From Ruthenibacterium sp. (GTDB lineage Bacteria > Bacillota > Clostridia > Oscillospirales > Ruminococcaceae), in the NCBI GenBank assembly GCA_020025235.1, contig JAHHSL010000024.1:1-30838 (forward strand): DNA of 30,838 nt. The letters run 5' to 3'. The position numbers and the translations under genes were made by a program. This document shows, one piece after another, positions 14,205-20,530 of this stretch. The first letter of the stretch is position 1. Each line of letters starts with the position of its first letter. The notes under the pieces are model-generated. The model was not told the DNA's origin, ran no database searches, and was given only the letters and a program-made list of their open reading frames with translations.

Positions 14205-14301
14205 GATTTTGTTCCTCCTCGGCGCAGTGCTGTTTATAGGAGAGGTAGTCCTTCACCTCGCCCGTACTTTCAAACGTCTTCCAGTAATCGCCTGTTTTCA
14301 T
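14155..14301 (-). CDS. yqzL: YqzL-like small protein overlapping recO
   Basis: A 48-aa open frame directly upstream of recO, where Bacillus carries yqzL (about 47 aa). The N-terminal half, GDYWKTFESTGEVKDYLSYKQ, matches the YqzL pattern of Trp, a Gly-containing turn, and YL.YK. The rest is acidic and low in complexity (several Asp, Gly and Ala), partly because it shares DNA with recO. The ATG at 14301 has GGAGG ten bases upstream. The TGA at 14157-14155 lies 50 bases inside recO in another frame. Its function is unknown. Conserved synteny, a good ribosome binding site and family-like residues make it a real gene. Confidence 0.8.
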   Translation of the reverse strand: MKTGDYWKTFESTGEVKDYLSYKQHCAEEEQNHAADDDGAGAAGDKDG

Positions 14302-14328
14302 GATGAACACCTCCGCTTACTACCTACT

Positions 14329-14347
14329 ATGCACCATTGTAGTGCAT
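14329..14347 (-). promoter_or_regulatory. Inverted repeat around a -10-like box upstream of yqzL
   Basis: ATGCAC and GTGCAT flank seven bases that contain TACAAT on the minus strand (14341-14336). No convincing -35 is visible. It could be an operator or a leader hairpin. Confidence 0.3.
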
Positions 14348-14368
14348 ATATCCGCGGAAATGTTGTCC

Positions 14369-14402
14369 AAAAAACAGACGGCGCGGCAGATTTTCCCGTC
14401 TG
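14369..14402 (-). terminator. Terminator after era
   Basis: CAGACGG and CCGTCTG (14375-14381 with 14396-14402) form a 7-bp stem. On the minus strand it is followed by TTTTTT, about 38 bases after the era stop. An alternative GGCGCG/CGCGCC pairing overlaps it. It separates era from yqzL-recO-mutS2. Confidence 0.65.
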
Positions 14403-14439
14403 GCGCGCCCTGTGCCTGTTTTTATGCTGTTGACTTTGG

Positions 14440-15342
14440 TTATTTCTTAAAGCCCAGATTATAAAGCGTCAGTTCGTTATCGCGCCAGTCATCCTTCACC
14501 TTGACCCAGCACTGCAGGTTCACACGGGCATCCAGAAATTCCTCACATTCCAAACGTGCCTGGGATGCGATCTTTTTCAGCATCTGTCCGCCTTTGCCGA
14601 TGATCATGCCCTTATGGCTTTTCTTTTCGCAGTAGATGTTGACGTCAATATCAATGATGTTTTTATCCGGACGCTCTTTAAAGCGCTCCACCGTCACAGC
14701 CGTGCCGTGCGGGATCTCGTCGCGCAGGTTCAAAAGCAGCTTTTCGCGCAGCACCTCTGCCACAAGCTCCTTTTCGGGCATGTCCGTATAGGCGTCATCC
14801 GGGAAATAATGCGGGCTTTCGATCGCATAAGGTTCGATTTCCTTCAAAAGCTCTTCGCAGCCCTTATGCTCTGCCACGCAGATCGACACAACCTTGCGGA
14901 ACACGCCTGTCTGTTCCAGGAACTGCATGCGCTTTTCAAGATCGGCCTGCTTTTTCAGCGTATCCGTCTTGTTCACCGCCGCAATTGCGGGGACCTTTTT
15001 CGCGCGGATGTCTTCGATCAGCCCCTGTTCTGCCTCGGTCAGTTCGCCGTACGGCTCGAACAGCATCACGGCCACATCCACTTCCGCAACCGAATCCGAG
15101 GTCGTTTTTTTCATGCGTTCCCCAAGCTTTGTGCGCGGACGGTGAATGCCCGGTGTATCCAGAAATACATACTGCACCGCGCCGCGCGTCAGGATGCCCG
15201 TAATGCGCGTGCGTGTTGTCTGGGGCTTTGAGGTGACGATTGCCACCTTTTCGCCCACCAGTTCATTCATCAAAGAGGATTTTCCCACATTGGGGCGGCC
15301 GACAAGCGCGGCAAAAATCGATTTTGTCTGTTCGTTGTGCAA
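14440..15342 (-). CDS. era: GTPase Era
   Basis: Essential GTPase that binds the 3' end of 16S rRNA and helps mature the 30S subunit. The 300-aa product has G1 GRPNVGKSS (15-23), G3 DTPGIHRP (62-69) and G4 NKTD (124-127). It ends in the C-terminal KH domain with GMIIGKGGQMLKKI. The start is TTG at 15342, immediately after the dgkA stop with no gap. GGAAGG lies upstream within the end of dgkA, and no ATG is available nearby, so translation is probably coupled to dgkA. Length and domain order are standard. Confidence 0.97.
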   Translation of the reverse strand: MHNEQTKSIFAALVGRPNVGKSSLMNELVGEKVAIVTSKPQTTRTRITGILTRGAVQYVFLDTPGIHRPRTKLGERMKKTTSDSVAEVDVAVMLFEPYGELTEAEQGLIEDIRAKKVPAIAAVNKTDTLKKQADLEKRMQFLEQTGVFRKVVSICVAEHKGCEELLKEIEPYAIESPHYFPDDAYTDMPEKELVAEVLREKLLLNLRDEIPHGTAVTVERFKERPDKNIIDIDVNIYCEKKSHKGMIIGKGGQMLKKIASQARLECEEFLDARVNLQCWVKVKDDWRDNELTLYNLGFKK

Positions 15343-15804
15343 CTATCTGTCTTCCTTCCGTTTTCCAAAAATAAACTTCCACGCAGCGGCAAGCGAACCC
15401 GCAAGCAGCAAAACGCACCAGGGTTTTTCCACAAAAAAATCAAAGATGCGCCGGAATGCCGCCATATCCCAGAAAAGCAGTATTCCGCCGACGGCGCACC
15501 CGATGCTGTAAATCAGAACCGCACCCGCCGCCATATCCTTCACAACGCCTGCCGTCATATACCGTTCCGGCGAAGGACGCTCCACCGTGCGCTCCAGGCT
15601 GGAATTGACAAGCTCCAGTGCCAAAACGCCGACGATCATCAGCGTGATAAGGATGTATTCCGTTTTTCCGAACTCGTAAAACAGCGAAAACAGATACACA
15701 TAGAATGCCGCGCACAGATGAAAGCGCATATTGCGCTCTTCCCGCACGGCCGTGCGGATGCCCTGTGCGGCATAGAAAAAGCTGTCTGTAAAACGCTGTT
15801 TCAT
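15343..15804 (-). CDS. dgkA: Diacylglycerol/undecaprenol kinase family protein
   Basis: Small integral membrane lipid kinase of the DgkA family; Gram-positive members act mainly on undecaprenol, recycling the cell-wall lipid carrier. At 153 aa it is slightly longer than the usual 120-130. The catalytic regions are visible: VREERNMRFHL near residue 20, ALELVNSSLERTVE (about 62-75) and VVKDMAAGAVL (about 87-97). There are three to four hydrophobic segments, the last being an extra C-terminal one (PWCVLLLAGSLAAAWKFIF) followed by a basic tail. It lies one base after ybeY and abuts era, the conserved ybeY-dgkA-era order. In Bacillus cdd often sits between dgkA and era; it is absent here. Confidence 0.9.
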   Translation of the reverse strand: MKQRFTDSFFYAAQGIRTAVREERNMRFHLCAAFYVYLFSLFYEFGKTEYILITLMIVGVLALELVNSSLERTVERPSPERYMTAGVVKDMAAGAVLIYSIGCAVGGILLFWDMAAFRRIFDFFVEKPWCVLLLAGSLAAAWKFIFGKRKEDR

Positions 15805-15805
15805 T

Positions 15806-16303
15806 TTAATCTACCTGACTGTACGAAACCGTGCGCGGCAGGCCCAGCTGGATCAGCGCGGCCTCTTCCTTTTCGCGCATGCGCACGGCTTCCATACCGC
15901 CGTTTTCATGGTCGTAGCCCAGCAGGTGGAACATGGAATGAACCGTGAGGAATGCCACCTCGCGCTGCAGCGAATGACCGTAAAGCTCTGCCTGCTCCAT
16001 GGCGCGTTCCATGGAAATGACGATATCGCCCAGCATCGACGCTCCGGTTTCCTGGTTGATATCATACTCGTTGTTTTCCCCGAGCGGGAAGCTCAGTACA
16101 TCGGTTGCGGCATCCTTGTTGCGGTACTGTTTGTTCAGCCGCTGGATCTCCGCATTGTCTACAAAGGTCACGCTGATTTCCGCAGGGCCTTCAAACTTTT
16201 CCGCTTCCAGTACGGCATGGCAGGAGCGGCGGATCAGGATCCTAAGACCGGACGGTACCTTGACCGTATGCTGCTGGTTTGTAATGTACACCTTATGAGA
16301 CAT
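15806..16303 (-). CDS. ybeY: Endoribonuclease YbeY
   Basis: Metal-dependent endoribonuclease involved in 16S rRNA 3' processing and ribosome quality control. The 165-aa product contains the signature TVHSMFHLLGYDHE, whose three His residues bind zinc, and the upstream block ATDVLSFPLGE. AAGGATG lies upstream of the ATG. It follows phoH by 14 bases and precedes dgkA by one base, the expected order. In Bacillus and many Clostridia a PgpH-type HD hydrolase gene lies between phoH and ybeY; here the two are directly adjacent. Confidence 0.95.
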   Translation of the reverse strand: MSHKVYITNQQHTVKVPSGLRILIRRSCHAVLEAEKFEGPAEISVTFVDNAEIQRLNKQYRNKDAATDVLSFPLGENNEYDINQETGASMLGDIVISMERAMEQAELYGHSLQREVAFLTVHSMFHLLGYDHENGGMEAVRMREKEEAALIQLGLPRTVSYSQVD

Positions 16304-16317
16304 ATTGACACATCCTT

Positions 16318-17283
16318 TTATCTTTTATTTCGTTCCGCCTGCGCTTTGTCGTAGGCGCGAATAATTTCCTGTACAAGCCGGTGACGAACCACGTCTTTTT
16401 CCGAAAAACGGATCATCGAGATCCCCTCGATATCCTGCAGCACATGCAGTGCATCCACAAGACCCGAACGCGCCTTGTCCGGCAGGTCGATCTGCGTGAC
16501 GTCGCCCGTGACGACTACCTTCGAGCCGACGCCCATGCGGGTAAGGAACATTTTCATCTGTTCCGGGCTTGTGTTCTGTGCTTCGTCCAGAATAATAAAC
16601 GCATCATCCAGTGTGCGCCCGCGCATGTAGGCAAGCGGTGCAACCTCGATGAGCTGTTTTTCCAGCAGTTTTTCAAACGTTTCCGCGCCGAGCATATCAA
16701 ACAGCGCGTCATACAGCGGGCGCAGGTACGGGTCTACCTTATCCTGCAGGTCGCCCGGCAGAAAGCCGAGCTTTTCCCCCGCTTCCACCGCAGGGCGCGT
16801 CAGGATGATGCGGCTGACTTCGCGCGCCTTGAACGCCTTGACCGCCATTGCAACGGCAAGATAGGTCTTGCCCGTGCCGGCGGGGCCGACGCCGAATGTG
16901 ACCGAATTTTCGCGGATGGCGCTGATATAGGTTTTCTGTCCCAGCGTCTTTGGGCGGATCGGGCGTCCCTTTGCCGTGATCGCAATAAAATCGCCCGTCA
17001 GATCCTTGACTTTTTCCTCGTCCCCGCTGCCTGCAAGCTGCATGCAGTAGCGAACGGTCTGCTCTTCCAGCGGCGTGCCGCTGCCCAGCAGCGTCAGCAT
17101 CGCGTCGATGGCCTTGCGCGCCTGCGCAAGATTTTCTTCTTCCCCGGAAAGCTTGATCTCCGTGCCGCGGCAGACGGCGGTCACCTGAAACGTCTGCTCC
17201 AGCAGACGGATATTCTCATCACAACTTCCAAAAATGGCAAGTGCCGTATCGATCGAATCCAGTTCAAGCACTGTCTGCGCCAT
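16318..17283 (-). CDS. phoH: PhoH family ATPase
   Basis: PhoH-like P-loop ATPase, 321 aa, possibly an RNA helicase or RNA-quality factor; the exact role is unsettled. An N-terminal KH-like region (about residues 1-70) precedes the PhoH core. Walker A is GPAGTGKT (133-140) and Walker B ILDEAQ (231-236), followed by MKMFLTRMG and VVTGDVTQIDLP. The ATG at 17283 follows AGAGG by seven bases. An extended -10 promoter and a 12-base palindrome lie about 140 bases upstream, so phoH starts a transcript with ybeY-dgkA-era. It is downstream of yqfD, as in Bacillus. Confidence 0.95.
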   Translation of the reverse strand: MAQTVLELDSIDTALAIFGSCDENIRLLEQTFQVTAVCRGTEIKLSGEEENLAQARKAIDAMLTLLGSGTPLEEQTVRYCMQLAGSGDEEKVKDLTGDFIAITAKGRPIRPKTLGQKTYISAIRENSVTFGVGPAGTGKTYLAVAMAVKAFKAREVSRIILTRPAVEAGEKLGFLPGDLQDKVDPYLRPLYDALFDMLGAETFEKLLEKQLIEVAPLAYMRGRTLDDAFIILDEAQNTSPEQMKMFLTRMGVGSKVVVTGDVTQIDLPDKARSGLVDALHVLQDIEGISMIRFSEKDVVRHRLVQEIIRAYDKAQAERNKR

Positions 17284-17312
17284 TTCAACACCTCTTGTTA
17301 TCTGAATTTACA

Positions 17313-17346
17313 CACGGCAGATATACTGCGGCGCAGCTCTGCCGTG
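17313..17346 (-). promoter_or_regulatory. Strong hairpin in the phoH leader
   Basis: CACGGCAGA (17313-17321) pairs with TCTGCCGTG (17338-17346), with a nested CTGC-GGC-GCAG. It is not followed by a T-run on the minus strand, so it is probably a leader structure rather than a terminator. Confidence 0.5.
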
Positions 17347-17419
17347 GTTTGGATATTTGCGGCTGTGCAGGGTCCGGCGTGCTCTTTTGCCTGTTTTCAA
17401 GCCGCGTCGGAAACACTTC

Positions 17420-17464
17420 CAGCTATAGCTGATTCAATTATAGCACATTTGTTGAAAATTGAAA
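17420..17464 (-). promoter_or_regulatory. Extended -10 promoter of phoH with a palindrome at the start site
   Basis: On the minus strand TATAAT (17442-17437) is preceded by TGC, giving an extended -10. A weak -35 TTTCAA (17464-17459) is 16 bases away. The perfect palindrome CAGCTATAGCTG (17431-17420) lies over the expected start site and could be an operator. Confidence 0.65.
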
Positions 17465-17511
17465 GAGTATTTTGTGCAGATACTCCACATTTTTACAGTT
17501 TTTTCACAGGT

Positions 17512-18717
17512 TCATTCTTCTTCCGGCTTCGGCAGCTCCATTTCCTCCACCGGAGTGCCCGGAACCATTCTGCCAATATCCGTCAAAAACCGCACATGCA
17601 CAGTCAGCACCACGGCGTCCTTTGTGCTTTCCGCCTGCTTTTCCTCTTCCAGAATGGTAAAGCTGCCAAATTCACCGCGCATTTCATCCAAAATGCGGGA
17701 ATAGGCCCTTTCCTGCGCCTGCCTGGGTGTCAGCAGCTGTTCGGCATCCTTCTGCCCGCGGACGGTGATTTCCTCGATCGTCGCCGGAAGATGAAAGCCG
17801 AACGGCGCCGCCGGACGGTGGCGCACGGTCTGCTGTGCTGAGGGCGGCGCATCGATGTTTCGGTAAAGTGCAAGCCCGCCCCACGGCAGCCACAGCTTGT
17901 AATAGGTCCTGCTTTCCTGCAAGGGCGTGCGAAAGCGGATTTTTAGCGGCTGTGTGCATCGGTATGTTTTTTCCACCTGCGCCATAACGCGCGCCTGCGC
18001 ATGCGTGCAGTCCGTTTTGCCGTATTCCCCGATGCGCAGCCCCTGCACCAGCACCTGCCCCTTTGCCACATACTGCCCCGCACGCGCACAGACAAAGCCG
18101 CCCTGCGGCTCGACGCTCTGCACCAGCCCGTCGGCCGCCGCAATGACATCGGTATACTCCTGCCCGATCAGCTGCGGTGTCGGGATGCGGTCTGTCTTTT
18201 CCACAACAAGGCGTCCCTTGACGAAGTTCAGCGCAAGCCAGCCGTATTCTTCCGTCCCCGCAAAAATGTCTGCCGCCGCGCTCATCAGCTTTTCCCTGTC
18301 CCGGACAGCTCCCTCATAGATCCCGTTTTCAAACAGCCGCTCCCGGATATAGGCCTCCTGCTCGGGTTCAAAATCGGTAAAGCTGATGTTCCATATCAGA
18401 TTCTGCCCCAAAAACAGCAATATCATTCCGAATATCAGCCCCACAAGGATGCCGCGCCGCTTTCGATACGCGTGCAGCGCGAAATATGCCCCGTATTTTT
18501 CCGTCACACGCAGTCTGCACCGGCTTTTGCGGGCATGACTGCGCATTTTTTTGTACTCGGAAGGTGTTGTCGACGCGGTGAATCCTGTCTGTGTCGGGCT
18601 GATTTTTTCCAGTGCCAGCCCCGCCCGCTCGCATTCATTGATAAAATGTTCGCACCGCCCGCCCTCCGCTTCAAACCGGACCTTTCCTTCCAGATAGCGC
18701 ACAAGACGTTTCATCAT
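17512..18717 (-). CDS. yqfD: Sporulation protein YqfD
   Basis: Membrane protein of the YqfD/SpoIV-like sporulation family, needed for sporulation in Bacillus by an unknown mechanism. From the ATG at 18717 it has 401 aa, the usual length. The N-terminal domain begins MMKRLVRYLEGKVRF, a basic stretch follows, then one clear membrane segment (GILVGLIFGMILLFL, near residue 95). The large domain beyond it is expected outside the membrane and contains ADGLVQSVEPQGGF and GQYVAKGQVLVQG, similar to a biotinyl-lipoyl-like fold. I prefer the start at 18717 (or 18714) over the upstream open frame because GAGAGGGGG lies ten bases before it and the start overlaps the yqfC stop. Confidence 0.92.
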   Translation of the reverse strand: MMKRLVRYLEGKVRFEAEGGRCEHFINECERAGLALEKISPTQTGFTASTTPSEYKKMRSHARKSRCRLRVTEKYGAYFALHAYRKRRGILVGLIFGMILLFLGQNLIWNISFTDFEPEQEAYIRERLFENGIYEGAVRDREKLMSAAADIFAGTEEYGWLALNFVKGRLVVEKTDRIPTPQLIGQEYTDVIAAADGLVQSVEPQGGFVCARAGQYVAKGQVLVQGLRIGEYGKTDCTHAQARVMAQVEKTYRCTQPLKIRFRTPLQESRTYYKLWLPWGGLALYRNIDAPPSAQQTVRHRPAAPFGFHLPATIEEITVRGQKDAEQLLTPRQAQERAYSRILDEMRGEFGSFTILEEEKQAESTKDAVVLTVHVRFLTDIGRMVPGTPVEEMELPKPEEE

Positions 18718-19025
18718 CCGCGCTGTTCCCCCTCTCCTCCGAAGCGAACAGAAAAGATGCGTCCGCGCACCGTGATGCGCGACTGACGGTAGGTTTCCAC
18801 AACAAGGCCGTCTCCCTCCAGCAGCATCCACATATTTCCCATATCCAGTTTCAGGTTCCGGTCATCGTACTGCAGGATGCCCCTGCAGTTTTCAATTTCC
18901 GCCGTGCCGCCGCATTCCAGATGCAGCGCCGGCCTTCCGTATAATGTCTGGCTGATCTCCTGCATGCCGAAGCCGAACGCCCGGCGAACGGAATAAGCTT
19001 CTCTGCATTTCTTTTTTCTGCGCAT
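18714..19025 (-). CDS. yqfC: Sporulation protein YqfC (YabP family)
   Basis: Small sporulation protein of the YabP/YqfC family, 103 aa, probably acting with YqfD in the mother cell. Family features are the basic N-terminus and the beta-rich core with IENCRGILQYDDRNLKLDMG, then ITVRGRIFSVRF near the C-terminus. The ATG at 19025 follows AGGGAG by eight bases; an in-frame GTG at 19034 overlaps that ribosome binding site and is rejected. It overlaps yqfD by up to 4 bases. ylbJ diverges 62 bases away. Confidence 0.9.
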   Translation of the reverse strand: MRRKKKCREAYSVRRAFGFGMQEISQTLYGRPALHLECGGTAEIENCRGILQYDDRNLKLDMGNMWMLLEGDGLVVETYRQSRITVRGRIFSVRFGGEGEQRG

Positions 19026-19087
19026 CCGCCGCACTCCCTGCTTTTTTGTTTCTTCAAATCATATATATCGTGAGGGAGGGTCGATTT
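19026..19087. promoter_or_regulatory. Compact divergent control region of yqfC and ylbJ
   Basis: Only 62 bases separate the two starts and both ribosome binding sites fall inside it. The AT-rich core ATATATAT at 19061-19068 is symmetrical. The plus strand reads CATATATA, resembling a sigma-E -10, but I see no matching -35. Any promoters must extend into the opposite genes. Confidence 0.4.
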
Positions 19088-20209
19088 ATGAATTTGCTGA
19101 AACGAAAACGTGCATTTGCAGAATGGCTGTGGTCCTTTCTTGTTTTGTTTGCCTGTGCCGGTGTTTTTCTCCGTCCGGATACTGCGGCGGCGGGTGCGGC
19201 AGCCGGGCTTTCTCTTTGTGCCGAAACACTGATCCCTGCACTGTTCCCGTTTATGGTTCTTTCCTCTCTTTTGCTGGAAAGCCGCTTTGCGGGTCTTTTT
19301 TCCTTTTTGAATCCTTTTCTGAAGCTGCTGCACATCCAAAGCGGAAAAGCCTGTGCCGCACTTGTCTGCGGCCTGCTCGGCGGGTTTGCGCCGGGCGCCA
19401 AGGCCGTGGATTCCCTCTACCGCTCCGGCGAGCTGACGCGCCGCGAGGCAGAGCAGATGCTGATTTGCTGCGTCATCGCAGGGCCGGGCTTTGTGGTAAA
19501 CGGCATCGGCGTGATGATGCTGAAAAGCGCCGATGCGGGCTGGCTTCTTTTCCTGTCGCAGCTCGGCGCACAGGCGGTATGCGCTGTCGCGGCGTCCTTT
19601 TTGATGCGCGGCAGGCATGGCGCTTTTGCCCGAACCGGCGGCGGGCAGGACGCAGACGAAGCCGAAAGCCCGCATGAGCACACCGCGGGCAAAGCGAGCT
19701 TTTCCGGTGCGGTGCGCAGCAGCGTCAGCGCCGTTTTGATGCTGTGCGGCACCGTGACGTTCTTTTCTTTTCTGACGCATCTGCTCACACCGGCGGGTGC
19801 AGACCCCGCACTGCGCTATCTTTCCTCTGTTTTTCTGGAGGTCACCTCCGCATGCCGCTCCGCCTGCGAAACAAACGGCCCGTACCGCAGCGCACTGTGC
19901 TGTGCGGCACTGAGCCTTATGGGCGGCTGTGTATTCCTGCAGGTGCGGGCGTTGGTATCGCCGTCGATCTCTCTGCGCCCTCTTTTGCTTTCGCGCATCC
20001 TGCATCTGCCGTGCGCGCTTGTCTTTTTCCGTCTGCTTGCCAAATGCTTTCCCCGCGCGCTGGCTGCCGAAGCCAATATCGGTGCAAGGCCGCTGATTGC
20101 TGTGCGCATGCCCGCTGACGTTCTGTTCTTTCTGTTTTTGCTGTGTGCACTTGCATGCGGGCTTTTTCCTGCGCACGGCAGTTTACGAAGTGCTTCAAAC
20201 GATGTATAA
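19088..20209 (+). CDS. ylbJ: YlbJ-like sporulation integral membrane protein
   Basis: A 373-aa polytopic membrane protein of the nucleoside-recognition (Gate) type. It resembles YlbJ, which is needed for spore cortex formation in Bacillus. The segments GLSLCAETLIPALFPFMVLSSLL, a GLLGGFAPGAKAVDSLYRSGELTRREAEQ region (PxGAK instead of the usual SGYPSGAK), and VIAGPGFVVNGIGVMML fit the family. It has around eight hydrophobic segments. The ATG at 19088 follows GTGAGGGAGGG by seven bases; an open frame upstream to 19046 has no ribosome binding site. It diverges from yqfC. A related transporter family such as SpmA is possible but less likely given the motif order. Confidence 0.8.
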   Translation: MNLLKRKRAFAEWLWSFLVLFACAGVFLRPDTAAAGAAAGLSLCAETLIPALFPFMVLSSLLLESRFAGLFSFLNPFLKLLHIQSGKACAALVCGLLGGFAPGAKAVDSLYRSGELTRREAEQMLICCVIAGPGFVVNGIGVMMLKSADAGWLLFLSQLGAQAVCAVAASFLMRGRHGAFARTGGGQDADEAESPHEHTAGKASFSGAVRSSVSAVLMLCGTVTFFSFLTHLLTPAGADPALRYLSSVFLEVTSACRSACETNGPYRSALCCAALSLMGGCVFLQVRALVSPSISLRPLLLSRILHLPCALVFFRLLAKCFPRALAAEANIGARPLIAVRMPADVLFFLFLLCALACGLFPAHGSLRSASNDV

Positions 20210-20210
20210 T
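20182..20210 (+). promoter_or_regulatory. Candidate promoter of the 71-aa protein gene
   Basis: TTTACG (20182-20187) and TATAAT (20205-20210) are separated by 17 bases. The -10 overlaps the ylbJ stop codon. Confidence 0.55.
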
Positions 20211-20260
20211 AGAATTATTCCACGGCGCAGTGCCTGCGTCGGTTTGAAAGGGACGATTTC

Positions 20261-20476
20261 ATGTTTCACAAGCCTTTGTTCGGGCAGGGTGTTTCTCCCT
20301 CCTGTTCCTACTGCTCCCATTCCGAGCTGCGCAGTGACGATACACTTCACTGCCCTAAGAAAGGGGAAGTGCAGCCGTTTGACCACTGCAGCTTGTTTTC
20401 GTATGACCCGCTGCGCCGAAAGCCGCACCGGCTGCCGCAGATGCCCTCGTTCAGCCCCGAGGATTTTGAGCTGTAA
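20261..20476 (+). CDS. Small Cys/His-containing protein of unknown function
   Basis: A 71-aa soluble protein. It has a CSYC pair (about residues 15-18), a third Cys in LHCPKKG (about 31) and CSLFSYDPLRRKP (Cys about 43). This makes a spaced C-X2-C ... C ... C arrangement with a nearby His that could bind a metal, followed by a basic turn and a Pro-rich tail. I recall short proteins with a 'C.KF.YDPL.R.P' motif in Ruminococcaceae that are annotated as hypothetical. AAAGGGA precedes the ATG. It has its own promoter and ends at the bidirectional terminator at 20494. No function can be named. A zinc-ribbon role in RNA or protein binding is a guess. Confidence 0.75.
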   Translation: MFHKPLFGQGVSPSCSYCSHSELRSDDTLHCPKKGEVQPFDHCSLFSYDPLRRKPHRLPQMPSFSPEDFEL

Positions 20477-20493
20477 CCTTTGCCGCAGGCAGC

Positions 20494-20530
20494 AAACCCC
20501 GATGAGAAAAACTTCTCATCGGGGTTTCTT
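20494..20530. terminator. Bidirectional terminator between the 71-aa protein gene and the ABC exporter
   Basis: AAACCCCGATGAGAA (20494-20508) pairs perfectly with TTCTCATCGGGGTTT (20513-20527) around AAAC. It serves both convergent transcripts. Confidence 0.85.

Noticed and set aside
14302..14368. GGATA-N17-CATAGTA upstream of yqzL as a forespore sigma promoter
   Set aside because: Both boxes have a mismatch to the consensus, and the genes downstream (recO, mutS2) are housekeeping, so it is probably chance.
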